NCBI GenBank assembly: GCA_958299035.1
Contig: CATQJL010000001.1
Coordinates: forward strand, 16,628,305-16,692,304
Reading direction: 5' to 3'
Source: Cylicocyclus nassatus
Lineage: Eukaryota > Nematoda > Chromadorea > Rhabditida > Strongylidae
Length of the DNA stretch: 64,000 nucleotides
In this document: in pieces, positions 44,250-57,389 of the stretch
Layout: every line of letters begins with the position of its first letter
Numbering within the stretch: the first letter of the stretch is position 1
Notes under the pieces: model-generated
What the model was told of the DNA's origin: nothing
What the model saw: the letters and a program-made list of their open reading frames with translations, nothing else
Databases searched by the model: none
Translations under genes and position numbers: made by a program

Positions 44250-46664
44250 CGGATTACTACAAGGCCGAAACAAGTCGAATCAGGCTCAAACACTCACTGT
44301 GGAATTTTCGAAAGTTGCGTTAGGAGCTAAACGTGGCTAGAAAAGTTTTTTTGAAATGCAGTTAACGGGTAAGGCGCAACCTTCAAATGGTCAGGCTGCC
44401 AAGGTCAAGAGATTGCGCCTGACCCCCCTTAACTTGCCTTCTTTGTTCAAAAATCGCTCCTTTTCTGGTACGAGTATTGAGCTTAAAGCTTCTTTTTGCT
44501 ACATTGATTAGAAAAACACTTCACCCCTGTGTATAGTGCAGCTCTAAAAACCCCTAAACGACCCCTCCGCTTCATCTCCAGGACCTCATGATCTCTTGTG
44601 CGTTCGTGGAAAGTCGGGATTAAAGGCCCCCAGAAAACAAGTACCGTTCAATAGGCTGGTCTTGTTCAAGATATCACATCATGAGGTCCTGGAGGTGAAG
44701 CGGAGGGGTAGTTTAAGGGCTTTCACAAAGGGGGGGGGTCGTTCTTAAAGGACTTGTGCCTGACCTCTTGCTCAACCCTGGTTCCCTGCAGCAATCGAGC
44801 AATGTTAAAAGTTTCCACAAACGCCATATGTCAGACCTCTAGCATTTGTAAAGCATATTTTCTTACTAATTGAATAGATCGGATTGTGAGAAAGGTTTTC
44901 TTCCTCAATAACATAGTCAAAAACAAAATCATTCGGATTTGAATATTTGCGTGCTATTTGAAACGATGAGTATCATAAAATTTGATCGTTCGAGCATATT
45001 TTAAGAAGTTCATCATATGAAGACGTTTCTAAAGAAACCTTCTTTAGTTTTACATCAGAATTGGGCAGTCAATTTTCAATTACTGTTTCCGGACTACCTT
45101 GGCGCTCTACTTCCCGAATTATTGTATGAAAAGATTTGTAGAAATCAAGCTTTTCGAAATCATCAAAGAAAACTTTGGAACGATACGGCTTCATTCGGAA
45201 AGTGCCATTTTGAACATCCGAGGATTGGATTTTGTGAAAAATGTTTGATCTGGATGTAAATGAAAACAAGTTATGCAAAGGTGAGTTTTTTTGTACCTGT
45301 TGCGTTATTTGTTGAGATATCATCTGTTGAAGTACGACCCTCAAGCAAAATCGCAAAAATTGAAGACCTAAGGTTCAAAAAGCTATAGATAGTAACTTTT
45401 CAACTCTGTGTGAATGAATTTCTGACCAGTAGTAGTGCAGGCCATGAAGATCGATATAGTTCCACCAGTTCTATCCAAAGACACTGCATCGAAAAATGAG
45501 TTTGTAAACGCAGTTTTCAGCATCAAAATTTCGTGTTTTCTGGAAATTGCCCGAACTTGACATTTTTTGCATATTCTGGTTCGCGGATTAGCTCTTCAAA
45601 TGTATGGCACTCTTTGTTGAAATGTGAAGAAAAAAAAAGCTGCTACTTAAAATCGTTATTACATGTTTTGTATGATTGATTATGGTGAAAAAACTCTTCA
45701 GTCTACAAAAAACTCACCTTTGCGTATCTTGTTTTCATATACAATCAAATTCAGTGAACAATTGAGATGTTTGTGCACTTGCCTGAGGTTATGAGTGCGC
45801 GACGCTCAAATGCGTATATCACCTCCCATCGCACTCCAATCTCTCCACGGAGGCCATTTTGTCGTAAACACAAGTTCGTGGAATCAGCATATGTCCTGGA
45901 TTCTGATATTGAAGTCAGAATCAAGAAAAGATCATTTTGAGGACCACAAACGCACTGCGAGGTTTTGTCACGACTTTTCCGTCGCAGCTTCACAAAACCC
46001 ATCAAGGATAAGATTTTTTTCCCAAAAATCTTACTTGTTGGGGATCATCGTAACGTCAAAGAAGTTGAACTATAATAGAACAAAAAGTCAAAAAAAAATT
46101 ATTTTCCCAAGTTGTTATGCGATTGCAGCGGTTTCGTCGCGATTTTTCTATCGCAACTCTGCTAAAATCTTCCAAAAAGTGTATTTTCAAAATTCTTTGT
46201 CTTTCCAACCAGTATGATGCCGCCATTTGAAAAATACGGACAGAAATCCGAAATTCTTATTTTAAATCAAGTTACGACTATGCGACGGTTTTGTTGTCGC
46301 GATAGTGCTGATTCCCTTGAGGGCATGCGATTTTGGCGAATTTTATGTTTTTCTGATTCCTTTGCCAGTAGCTTCCAAAAAATGAGCAGGAAAACCGGTA
46401 AAAACCATTTTGAACGGAGTTATGAAATTCCGACGGTTGTGCCGTAAATAATACGCCGCACCCCGTTTTTTCCACCCGAGTTATGAGCTCAGTTGTAAAT
46501 ACTGGTAACCATGCTTCATAGTGAATGTAGCTTTTGAGATGGAGTATCAAAAATTTGATGATCTGTAAGGTAAATATCCTAAGGAGATCTTGTAAGAATG
46601 CATTATCTCATTCGTAGTTGGTACTCAAATCCGCATAGTGAGCAGTGATTCTAAAGTGTTAAAA
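44250..46664. other. Repeats and foldbacks, no gene recognised
   Basis: 44562-44708: inverted pair CCCCTCCGCTTCATCTCCAG / CTGGAGGTGAAGCGGAGGGG separated by about 80 bases. 45261-45741: inverted pair around GCAAAGGTGAGTTTTTTGTA. 45950-46450: three or four degenerate units of about 155-165 bases, each with a GCGACGGTTTTGTCGCGA-like core. Frames on either strand of 45017-45356 are not supported by splice sites. Confidence 0.45.
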
Positions 46665-47470
46665 CAGGGCCAGGCACGAGGGTGTCAAATGACAAGCTGG
46701 AATTCGTTTTCGGCAAAAAAACAAACAAAGAGGAAATCGTTTTTGCGGGGTCCGGGACGAAGCCCCGGAAAAAATTGGTAGTTTGGGCCCTCTGCTTATC
46801 CTAAGATGTTATGTGCCTCAACAGGCGAACACTGGAGTTCGCGCGCGTTAAACCGCGCCGTCGCTAATTGCCGCACGCGCGACAGCATCGCTCAAACGAT
46901 GCTTTTGTAACAGCATACATGACTAGTTCTCAAAGTATGCGTAACGATATGGCACCAAATTTCGTAAGCGACGGAGAGGGGCTAGTGAAAACAAATTGTG
47001 AAAATTTATGAAAAGCTTATGTGAACGGAACGAGTAATAAGCATTTTTTTCCGAAAATTTTGCAAAACTGGTAAACGAAGTTGTGAATTCAAATGTTTGC
47101 AAGGCGCAGATGACGATATGGTATGAAACTTGGTACGTATACGTACACGGGCCTGCAGGGCTTAGCTGAGAAGTTTCAATGAAAAATTATGTGACTGAAG
47201 GTTGTGGCGAACTTTTTTCTGAAAATTTCCCGCTTTCAAAGATACGGAAAAATGGCTCGTTTGCAATGCAGAGGTGACGAAATCGCGCGGGATTTGGTGT
47301 GTATATGCGCAGCAGGACTAAAAAACAAAGTATGAAAAATTATGAAAAACTTATGTGATTGAAGAGCGTGCTCCACTTTTTTCCAAATTAGATTGTCATT
47401 TAACAACCTAATGACAACCTGAGGTTGTCGAAACTTTCAATTCACATAATTTTCTCAAATTTTTTACATA

Positions 47471-49174
47471 TTAGGTCGTTCCGAAAATAATGTCACTTTT
47501 TTCCAAACGTACGCCACATCCCATGGAACAAAGATATGTAAGAGATTCTGGAAGCATTTGATGTACCATTTCATTCTCTTTCTACTGGTTATACAGGGGT
47601 GTCCCAAAAAAATGTTAACACTGTTTGGTCGTTAATAACTCCATTGCTTTCGAGTCTTTCGCCGAGCTTTAGGTACCATTTTGTAGAGCGAGGATAAACT
47701 TAGATTCCCAGTATGGAGCGAATAGTCTAACTCTCCTCTTTACTGTAGAATTACGGTAGGAAATTTGACAAGGATTTTAGGCCATTGAAAGCCATTTTCT
47801 GCTTCGAAACAGAGCCAAACGAGCCAAAATCTCTTGTACTATGATAATGAAAGCAGCTGATTTCGGATATGAAATCTCCATTTCATTATGATACTTCTTT
47901 TCAAAGTTATCCTAGGTAAAGTGTAATAATGACTTCTCAGCATGTGTCAAAAATGTGATTATATCGTCAAAAATGCTGAAAACACTTGTAAAAAGTTGTG
48001 TAGTAAAATCAGCGTGCGCGAAAACCCTAGTATACGATTTTTCAGATTTTTTGAAAAAAAATTCTCAGAGGGCATATTTCACGACGGTTCCATATGCTGG
48101 AATTTCTTACCGTAATCCTACAGTAAAGAAGAGCAAACGGTGATTTGCTTCAAACTATGAATCTAAGTTTAACCTCGCTTTACAGAATGGTGCCTCAAGC
48201 TCGCCTAAAGATACGAAATCAAGGGAGTTATTAACGATCAAACAGTGTTAACATTTTTTGGGACACCCTGTATAACCAGTGCACAAAACTCAATAACCTC
48301 TCGAAAAATTTTCAAAATCTGCAACCCATGCTTTTTGAGAAGGCCAAGTTTCACAATTTTCTAAATCTTCATAACGACCACTGGAAGAAGTCCAAGTAAT
48401 GGATGGATAGAGCAAACCCTATAGGAAACAGCACAGCTTTTCTCTGCTTTCCAGAGCTCGTCAAAATTTTTGAATAAATTTTTTGATGGAACAACCAAAT
48501 TCTAGCAGGTTCGTCTCAGACACAAATGCATCAAGCGCCAATAAATATTCAGATTTTGAAACTTACAAAGAGTCATGGTTGGATTATGGTTTGACACCAA
48601 TTTTAGCAACCAAACAAGCATTCACTGCTTTAGATTAGCAACTTTCGAAAATTCCGGGTACAGCCTGGGGCGCCCTGGAAATCCTGATATGACGATTTTA
48701 TCCCGGAAAACTTGATGAATCGGAAACAAAAAACGACTGGTATAAAGAAGAGAAAAAGCTGCATCGAATGAATCCGAGTTGCCTGCCGGTTACTGCTCTA
48801 TGAAGTTTGAGTTGACCAAATATGCAATTTGATAGCATTGAAAATTTGACTCCAGAAACTCTAAGAAGCAAGCTAAGGGAAAGAAAAAATGTTTTGTGTC
48901 CTGTAGGATTTGCTCTATTTATCTGTTACTCGTACATCTCGAGAATCAGTACAAAAATATAGTAAAAAAGCCGAACTTGACCCTGACAAAAAGCATGAGT
49001 TGCAGGTTTTGGTAATTTTTCGAGAGCTAATTGAACATTGTGCAATAAAATTACAACTGTTAGAAAGAAAATAAAATGTTGCATCGAATGCTTCTAGGAT
49101 CTCTCGAAAATCTTGATTCCATGAAATATGGCGTTTATTTGAAAAAAAGCGACATTACTTTCGGAACGACATAA
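47471..49174. mobile_element. Mariner-type element, 1704 bp including a nested insertion
   Basis: Ends TTAGGTCGTTCCGAAAATAA and, in reverse complement, TTATGTCGTTCCGAAAGTAA, with TA at both flanks. It carries the AAAAGCTGCATCGAATG block near 48755. Net length about 1.03 kb. Confidence 0.75.
47594..48270. mobile_element. Nested mariner-type element, 677 bp
   Basis: Ends CAGGGGTGTCCCAAAAAAAT and, in reverse complement, CAGGGTGTCCCAAAAAATG; the inverted match continues through AACACTGTTTG and GAATCTAAGTTTA. TA at 47592-47593 and 48271-48272. No transposase. Confidence 0.82.
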
Positions 49175-49521
49175 TAAATCTACTCTACGCCCAAAGGTTA
49201 GGATATATTGAAATTTTGGTTTCAAACCTTCTCCTCTCCTCGTTGCTAGAGCCAAAAATAGTTTCAGCAAACCCGTTTCCTAAGAAGGAAAGTGCGCTCC
49301 AATGGATAACGGCGCATCGCTAAGTCTTTTCATTTCTTTTCTTGTCATGAATGAATACTTTTTGTTTTTTTTCTTTAACAAGACATGTTCTTTGGGTAAA
49401 GTGTCTACTGGGCAATCACTGGGATCAAGTTTTGGGTCAAAGAGAAATTCGTAAAAAAATTCTGCGTCAAAGGGGAATTCGTTTTCGAAAACCCCTTTTG
49501 ACAACCTTGTGTCGGGCCCTG

Positions 49522-50178
49522 TGTTAAATTGCTAACACATAATCGTTTCATATCACGAAATTGAATTCAGTATTTCCAAATTACTGCGAAAATAACGAGA
49601 ATCAGCGGAAAGAAAAAAAGTACAATTTTGAGACACAATATAAACCAGAAGATAATACTCTTATTTTTTATCTTGTTAGTTAACTATGAGGGTGAAGTTC
49701 TGCAAAACTCTAGAATCAAGGAAAATACCCATTCAACTAGTCACCTTCTTCATCGCTTGCGAAAGATAAAGGCAAATTGACATTTTCTGCGTAAATGAGA
49801 AAGATGTCCATTCCTGTTTTGCCCAAGCTTTGGTGCCCCTTTTTTTCTAAATGATTATGTTCACTTTTACATTAGCCCGGCATAGTTTTGGAGCATACTA
49901 TACGCTACTTCCAAATCTGTCTTCAGCATTTGCTGTTCGCCTCTGAGAGTCAAGTTATTAACTTTTTCATTCAAAAATTGAATGAGCGAGTGGATTTATA
50001 TCATGAAGAAATGCTCAAATGAACCAGTGATAAGGCACTCATGCAATGGGTACTTTTTGTCTGACAGACTCCTGCTCCAAACGTCTCTATCTGTGTGCTG
50101 GACATCTTTTTATAAACATAATCATAAAATCGCGAAAGAAAAAGAATTAGACGTAATAGTGATTGATACTTATTTCAG
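49522..50178. other. No gene recognised
   Basis: AT-rich; may be an intron or upstream sequence of the exon at 50179. Confidence 0.3.
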
Positions 50179-50339
50179 AAGACATTTTCGAGAAACTGCC
50201 AGAGGACATTTTCGAGAAAATGCCAGAGATACACCACAGCAACAGAACCTCGCAGATGTTCTTTCTGGAATGAAAATATGAGAAATTGAATGACGGACCA
50301 GAAGACTTGGCTGCAGAATCAGAGATTGAAGAGAAGTGA
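50179..50339 (+). CDS. Candidate last exon with an internal stop, unidentified
   Basis: Opens after TACTTATTTCAG. The frame reads DIFEKLPEDIFEKMPEIHHS, a 24-base tandem duplication at its start, up to TGA at 50271-50273, and then continues open in the same frame with EKLNDGPEDLAAESEIEEK to TGA at 50337. The acidic, helical composition on both sides of the first stop looks like one protein, so the first TGA is either real, with chance coding-like 3' UTR, or a disabling mutation. Family unknown. Confidence 0.4.
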
Positions 50340-50385
50340 TATTGTGAATCATAGTGTTTATTACCATTTACTATTTTGCTGTAGA

Positions 50386-50408
50386 NNNNNNNNNNNNNNN
50401 NNNNNNNN
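50386..50408. other. Assembly gap (23 N)
   Basis: Run of N; any exon or boundary placed across it is unsafe. Confidence 0.99.
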
Positions 50409-50945
50409 TACCTACCAGCTATTCAGCTATTAGCGGTTCTGCGTTAACAGCAGCATTGATTGTTACTATAAGTATTTCCGTTTGCACCAAGGGGCAAAAG
50501 CAAATATATCTGCATAAACTCTCACTCATACAGTTTTTGCATGAAAAAATTGCATAACATACTGCGCAAGAATTGTTTCGATGCTCGTGAGTCGGCTAAA
50601 TCAGCACATCAGGAGAAAACATTAGCTCACCTGTCATATTGTTTTGAAAATTTCGTCATTCTTTACATAGAGCACAGTAACGTTAGAATGCCACCCCATG
50701 TCCTCAGACAACTGGCAGGAACTTCTGCGGAACGTGGGAAAGTTCCGCCGGGTCACCTGCGGGAGTTCCGTAGACGTGCATCGGAAGTTTCCAAATAAGC
50801 TGCTGCGGAAGTTCCGAACAATGCGAACCACAACAGCAAAAGAAAACATTCAAAGCGAGACCTGAACCTTACTCTTTTGACTGCGAAACCCACCTACTAT
50901 CCTCTGCACTACAGATGACATGTAGTAATGCAGTTTAGTTGTTGG
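50409..50945. other. No gene; purine-rich palindromic remnants
   Basis: 50715-50830 contains several GCGGAAGTTCC/GGGAGTTCCG repeats in both orientations, resembling 58255-58340 on the other side of the LTR element; they may be two ends of one older element. Confidence 0.35.
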
Positions 50946-50950
50946 CGAGG

Positions 50951-51746
50951 TGTTGCGGCTCGGTGGGCTCTGCGCCCCCTCACCTAGTGCTCGACTGCCT
51001 TGCGTCCAGCTCCTGTCCCCGAAGGACTTCCGCAGCTGCGGGTGGGCCCAGCCCACAACGGCGCGTTACGCCTACACGAACGAGACAAATAACATACGTA
51101 AAATTTACTAAATAAATATGCACGACAAAAATATACGATATAAACAAATGTAAATGTACATACCACGGGGAGAGTTAAGCTCTACCCCGGGCTACCGATG
51201 GGGACTCTGGCTTACTCACACTCACACACTAACACACTCTCACTCTCTCCCGGCATCCAAGGGAGCTACCCACAGGCCGGCCGCGCGCCGCCAAGGCAGC
51301 AGCTACGGCACGGCAACACCGACCCCATGATGTTAACCAACAGCATCGAACAAAGCTCCCAACAAATCCTGCGCGACCAAGGCGCTCCGTGATGTTCATC
51401 ATCCTGGAATTCTATCCTCGCGCATACATCCCAACAATCCATCAACGATCCATCCAATCGCGCGAGGCACGGGGACGTAGACACGACGGCGATATCGTGG
51501 AAACCCAACCAATCAATAATCAAGGCGGCACGACGATAATAGTAAGATGATAAGACGAGAGAGGCCGCACTGGCGCGCGTACGCGCTATTTATAGCGGTG
51601 GCTGGGGGCGTGCCTACATGGTGTGGTCTCGGAGCGAACAAGGTAGCCGCCGTAAAGCGCGGCGACCGTGCCCACGACCGAGACGCGCGGCAACACGGTG
51701 CTCCCGGCCACATGCTGTGAGGAGCGGTCGATCGCGAGCCGCGACA
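50951..51746 (-). repeat. 3' LTR (element orientation), 796 bp
   Basis: Direct repeat of 57408-58203. By eye only two adjacent-region base changes separate them (TTTACTAA here, TTTCTTAA near 57562), so the insertion is very recent. Inverted ends TGTTGCGGCTCG / CGAGCCGCGACA. Confidence 0.9.
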
Positions 51747-51761
51747 CTCCCCCCCCCCCCC
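51747..51761 (-). other. Polypurine tract
   Basis: On the minus strand this reads thirteen G then AG, directly before the 3' LTR, the position of the plus-strand primer. Confidence 0.7.
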
Positions 51762-53069
51762 ACAACGAAAGGCATTGGGCGTTGCGAGTAGGTGGTTACG
51801 TGATAGCACCGTGACCTGGGGCAACTGCCTTAACCTAAAAAATTTGGGCGATGATAGAAAAAAAGAGAAACATACGGCATCGGTAGCGAGGGAACAGGCA
51901 CCAACCCGCCCCGTGGTAAAGCACAAAAATAAACACAAAACTACAGGCGCTTTGACGCGCAGGTGACTACTAGAATAAACCGGAGCACTCAAGGCGCTTA
52001 CCAAATAAATATGAACAATGATTAAAAATACTTCTACAGCTACTAAACTATGTACAACGTTTCAGGATAGACGCTCCAGCCCATAACATCATCATCGTTC
52101 CACCTCGCCATCTCACCATCCATCTCGACCAGCGCTGATCTTACTGCGCATCCAGCTCGCACTACGTCCCCCGCACCATCAACGTCTAACCACTCTAAAT
52201 ATACTCATACGTTCAACATCTAGGAAGCGTAATGCCCGAAACAAAACCTACCACCCCGCAACCTACATGACGCGCGTCCTGGAACGCACACCCTGAAACA
52301 AAGGAAACCTCCACCCTCTCTTAATTTTGGATAAATCTACGATAAAAAGAGCACAAAATGAAACAATGTACTGAGAGGGTGTTGGCTTCTTGACAAAAAG
52401 TACTACGTCTTTCCCGAAACATCCCCGAATTCGTGCGTCTAGCACCCGTCCGGACCGAATTGGACGAAGGTCCAGCCTCCCGCCGAGGACAAAATGCCTC
52501 GACGAGGGGATCGACCCCGCAACTCAAGGACCCGGAGGTGCACCACTGTGGGTCTGTTCAAGGAAAGACGGCCCAACCTATAGAGCAGATGTTACAGGAG
52601 CCTGGTGGACTGCTCGCAATGGCTCTATGGTCGGGACTTAGGCAAATGAGACGGCGCGTCCAATGACGGCTGCAACTTCCTAAAGTAGACTGTACCGCTA
52701 AGCTGCTCGACAGAGTAGCAGTGATAAACAAGTTAAAAAATTAGCGGAAAATTTAATTGGTGTTAACGCGCTACTACAATAGGAAGTATAACTGGTAGGG
52801 AGCCGACGAACTAAGATGTTACGCGGGACTTTACATGGCGCGATAGATGTTAACGCGCTCCACAAGTGCGCCGGATGGTGTTAGTGCTGGGTTAACTAGC
52901 TCGACGGATGCTACACGGTAAGTAGGCAAAGTATAAAGAATTTTAGAGGCGCGACAGTCACAAAAATGTTAAAGTGCAAAAGAAAATTGACTGACGCGCA
53001 GATACAAAAAGTTAGTAAATTTAGAAGTATAAACTGTAAAAAAGAAAAGTTCAAACCAAAATTCAAAGT

Positions 53070-53364
53070 TAATGTTGCCTACTAATACCGTTCGAGTCCG
53101 CAGTATCACCCGGTTGCGCGTCCGCCTGCGCATCTTGTGGAGTTACCGCCGGTACTCGACCACGAAGCTCCATCAACTCCTGCCAGAAGTCGTCTTCAGA
53201 CCGCGCGTCGAAATTCCTATTCCCGGCTCGCCGTTGGTCCCATCGTCCTGAAAATAGATCATCGTCACAAGATATTCTAAGCTGATTAGCAGCGCGTTCA
53301 AACTGCGCAGTGGGACTTCCCTCTAGACGTTCGACGATGAATCCATGGCATGGGCATGGCTAAT
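53070..53364 (-). CDS. Spliced-looking open frame inside the LTR element
   Basis: On the minus strand, after a TAG at about 53352-53364, a frame without an initiator reads PCPCHGFIVERLEGSPTAQF, then RAANQLRISCDDDLFSGRWD and FWQELMELRG to a stop near 53071. A donor-like GGTATTAG lies before the stop, and a very strong acceptor (TTTTCTTTTTTACAG) follows about 50 bases later, opening a frame YTSKFTNFLYL. The Cys/His start could be the end of a zinc-binding motif. This may be a remnant of the element's own protein or a captured host exon. Confidence 0.35.
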
Positions 53365-56318
53365 ACTCAGAGCGACAACTAAATGATGACACATACCTGA
53401 CCCACCTATTTAGCGCGTTGCGCTAAATATATAGGCACGCAAACTGAGTATATTCAATGTTGGAATATGAGCCAAGCTGCCGAGAAAGACACTACAGCGA
53501 GTGCGGGAGTAGGTGCTACCCGCAGGACCATTCAAATATTCGTCAAATCGGGTTACACTGCATACCGAGTGTGTGAAAATAAAGGATGGAGCAATGACAC
53601 AACAAAACAGTAATGCAGGCGACAAGTAAGTCCGAGTATAGGCCAATCCAAGTAGAAGGGGATAAATCCGACAAAGCAACGGCGAAAGCCGCGCGTATAA
53701 CTACAGCCGATGTTGATGGCTACGGGTCCCTAACGTAAGCGTCCACGGAGAAGATAGTATAAACGTATCTACGGGTCGCGCGTTAGGTAAGTCTAAATCC
53801 AGAAAAGAGGTTGCACTGAAGGGCATGCTTGCCAATGTACAGTAGTGCTCGCGGTTACTAGCTGGCCAGGCAACTTAAACACACGAGCATGATGGTAACA
53901 ACTGTAAATGAACAAAACACACTAAGCCTAAGCACAACAATGAAGCCAAGCTACTGCGGGCGAAGGATATCCATGAAGTACGGCTGGCGCGCTAGGCGCA
54001 ATATCTCGTCAAACGACGATACAACTCAAAAATAGGACGATGCCAACCTAGATGGTAAAGGAGTACTTCATTTGCCGAAGATATAATCAAATAAGCTTGG
54101 CCGAGGTCAAAGTGCAGATGGAACGCACAACGAAAGCAAAGGCGCGACACTACTAAGAGCACTCACGCGAAAGAAGAAGCCTGTAGATGAAATAGGCAAT
54201 GAGAAGAAAAATTTACATTGCGCCAACGGAAGATGACATACTGCGAAAGGCGCGCTTGCAAGGTATAGCATAACAAATACCAGGATTAACGCGCAGTACA
54301 AGGGATATCCAAAAGTGCGCAAGTCACGCAGACGATGTACTAAACGCGCGTAAAGAAAAAAAACCGGGTTCAAGTCAAAGCCGGATGAATGACAGTCTTG
54401 CAGGTAGCCAAGGATCAAGGAAAAATTGCAACTACGCAGAGCATTTACAGGAACAACTGCCAGGACATAGAATGGACCCAAAATGAAACGCGCGTGCAGA
54501 AGTTACTGCAATGAGCAAGGAGATGGTGATAGGCTCACGGCTCGCGAAGCTGCAAAAAGGAACAAAAATACTGATTTGGCTGAAATGCAGGCTGCAATGC
54601 AGTAGACAATAGCAACTGTGAAGATGGAACAGGTTCGCTATACACCAAGGATAGATTACTTAGCGAGAAGTACAGATCTACTGCCTAACCGACGCTCTAA
54701 GGCCGAAGACGAAGTTTGCGCGAAATGAGCAGTTGGGTCACGCATTCACCAAGATTACGAAAACACAAAAGGGGCTATGGTTGCTTATTGCGTCGACAAC
54801 AACAAACAAGACATAGGAAATAAGGGAAGAAACGCAAAGGATCCAATGATCGATATGCACAAAAAGGTGGGGTACACGCCGCCTAAAGTGCGCGCTCAAC
54901 AACAATTGCTTCAGGACCCAACTGAAGAAAAAGTGGGGAAATAAGGGACAAAAATTAAAAAAAGAAGGGCATTCCGCCGCAAAAACACAACATCTGGCCT
55001 GATAGTAAAAACAGAGCGTAAAGCTCGACAACGGCCTGGCATCAGACAAATCAGAACAAAAAAGAAGGAAACAGAGGCTCGCTACCTGGATGGAAAACGG
55101 TAAGAAATCCTGCCTGTTTCTAATGGCTCTCTCTGTCATACTATCCGTCGTGTGACCAACGACATCGAAGATGGACCATGCCTGAACGAAGCGCGGCGCG
55201 CTAGGGGGCAACACTCACACCCATCGGTAACCTAAAAAAATACATATAATTATAAATAGAGAAATCACAGAACACGCTCCCTACTACCCATGCCAACGAA
55301 TAGCCCTACTAGACCCGTTCAACTTACCCAACCTACTCCACCACAGAAGGAAAGACAAAAAAAAGAAGTGTAGTACGTAACCGTGGGGGTAACCAAAGGA
55401 CGTAAGGCAAACAGAGCATGAATAACGACAGAGTGTCACTGAAGAGCCTGCGCGGCACTAAGTGGCGCGCGTATAACAAGGTACGGGAAAGGCTATCCTG
55501 TCGGAGGCCGGTCTGGAAACTGCTCAGGGCTCCTGTCGGCGAACGGAGAGGCCATCAATGATGACCCGTGGGCACTTGGACCATATCCTGCTAAAAACCG
55601 TGCTTCGTGCCAATTGCCGTCTTTCATCGTCATCCTGCTGATGGTACCTTCCAACATCTTGCTCGGCAGTTCCTATCCTTCTAGCACGGCTGCTCTCCGC
55701 TTTGTACTAGGGGTGGTGGGCGAACTAAAGGGGCATAGCCTCAAGGGCCCAAGTGCGCTTATTGCACCAAAGAGGCTAACCTTACGGCCCCATGTAGCAC
55801 TACGCCGGGGATAGAGGTCACTACGGGTCACAATTGGGCCAATCTTGTACTACGGACTAAACTACTAGACTAAACTACGGACTACAGGAGATTAAACTAC
55901 GGGGACAAGACTAATACCGGTTGTAGGGAAAACTAAACTACAGTAGAGCGAAGAAAAGAAGTGGTGTGAAAAAAAAACTAACAGGATACGGATCAAAGGA
56001 CCCCTAGTACCAATCCAAACTCACATCTACCCCCCAAACTCAAAGTTACTTAGAAAACACAAAACACAAAAGCTATAGAACACAACATACTAACTATAAA
56101 ACCCCAGCTTACAAGAAAGAACCCGAATCCCGTCTCCCCGGCTATGGTCCAAGCTCCTATATGTGTATATAGGACGGTGTCGATCCCCAGCTGCGATTCT
56201 TCGCGCGTCTTGATACAGCTCCACCTTCGCGCGTCCACCGATACAGCTCTACGCAGCTCCATACCCCTCTCTCGTCGCTCCTCCTGTCCACTGCTCGTCC
56301 TTCGCCTTCGAACTAGCG

Positions 56319-56545
56319 CGTGCAACGATACAGCACTGAAACGCGTTCGACGATACAACACTGGTACACGTACGACGATACAATACTGAAGCGCGTTCAA
56401 CGATACAATACTACATACGCGTGCAACGATACAGCTCTGAAACGCGTTCGACGATACAACACTGGTACACGTACGACGATACAATACTGAAGCGCGTTCA
56501 ACGATACAATACTACATACGCGTGCAACGATACAGCTCTAAATCG
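56319..56545 (-). repeat. Tandem array with an ACGATACAA core
   Basis: Two units of about 100 bases, each made of four roughly 25-base subunits of the form CGCGTTCNACGATACAATAC. Further single subunits are scattered from about 56180 to 56790. It lies in the 5' half of the element on the minus strand, between the primer-binding site and the rest. Confidence 0.75.
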
Positions 56546-57389
56546 CGCTCCTTGACTTCCATCCGTCTGCCTTCCAACTGTCCATCTCCGTGCCATCTTC
56601 CCTCTCGAACAACAATCCGACATCAAAACTCTCCTGGCGCGTACTCCGATACAGCTCTCTCGCGTCCTCCGATACAATCCTGAAATGCGCGTACAACGAT
56701 ACAACTCTTCTTCGCGCCTCCGCGATCTGGTCTTCTGCGCGCAGCGTGCTCAACGATACAACACTAAATGCACGTGCAACGATACAACTCAGGCGCGCTC
56801 GCGATCGTCTTATCCTTCGTCTCATCTTCATCCTCCTTCTGTCGGCATCCATCTTCCATCGATCGTACTCCGTCAAGGCTTCCATCTATCAACTCTTCCT
56901 ATCCTGCTTCCCCCAATCCTTCGTCCAAATCCCGAAGACTCGACTTGTGCGGCCGCTGGTACTCTCCGGTACCCCCTATCGAGCCCGCCGACTACGACAC
57001 CGGCCCTCCACCTGGGCAGTACTTTCCAAGCGCGACAGGCTTACCAGGTATCGCATGACGTGGTCGCTCGGCCGATTGGGGTTCTAGTTGGCAAGTTGCC
57101 ACAGTCTTCCCGACTATCCCCCCGCGCTGACACGCCATGCTTCGCACCCTGGCTACCTTCCGGCACTCTTGTTACTGGCTACGTAGGTATTCAACTCTGT
57201 CTCTCTGTTTGCCAAAACTTCCTACTGGGGCGCTGAGCGTGGTAGCTTCGGGCTCGTTACGCACGCATGATGGATGGGATAGCGCGTTCCTTCGACAACA
57301 CAACAACGACGCGACACACCGATGGCACACAATCTGCTCCAACTTGCGCGACTAACCCATCCGCGGGCGGCGACGCCATCCACCATGCG

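Larger units (their letters stand above)
46665..49521. mobile_element. hAT-type element containing two nested mariner-type elements
   Basis: Ends CAGGGCCAGGCACGAGG and, in reverse complement, CAGGGCCCGACACAAGG, both followed by TGTCAAA. Flanks are TGTTAAAA and TGTTAAAT, an 8-bp duplication with one change. The end family is that of the hAT MITEs at 3014 and 21614. Without the nested elements it is about 1.15 kb, with no transposase read. Confidence 0.68.

Noticed and set aside
45017..45356. Overlapping frames on both strands (80 and 95 codons)
   Set aside because: Neither has splice sites, and both run into an inverted repeat at 45261.
54738..55214. 158-codon minus-strand frame in the LTR interior
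   Set aside because: Sense to the element but cysteine/phenylalanine-rich, without any retroviral-type motif; not called as gag.
56685..57236. 183-codon plus-strand frame in the LTR element, and the 144- to 165-codon frames nearby
   Set aside because: Produced by the CG-rich tandem array and low-complexity sequence; antisense to the element and without gag or pol motifs.
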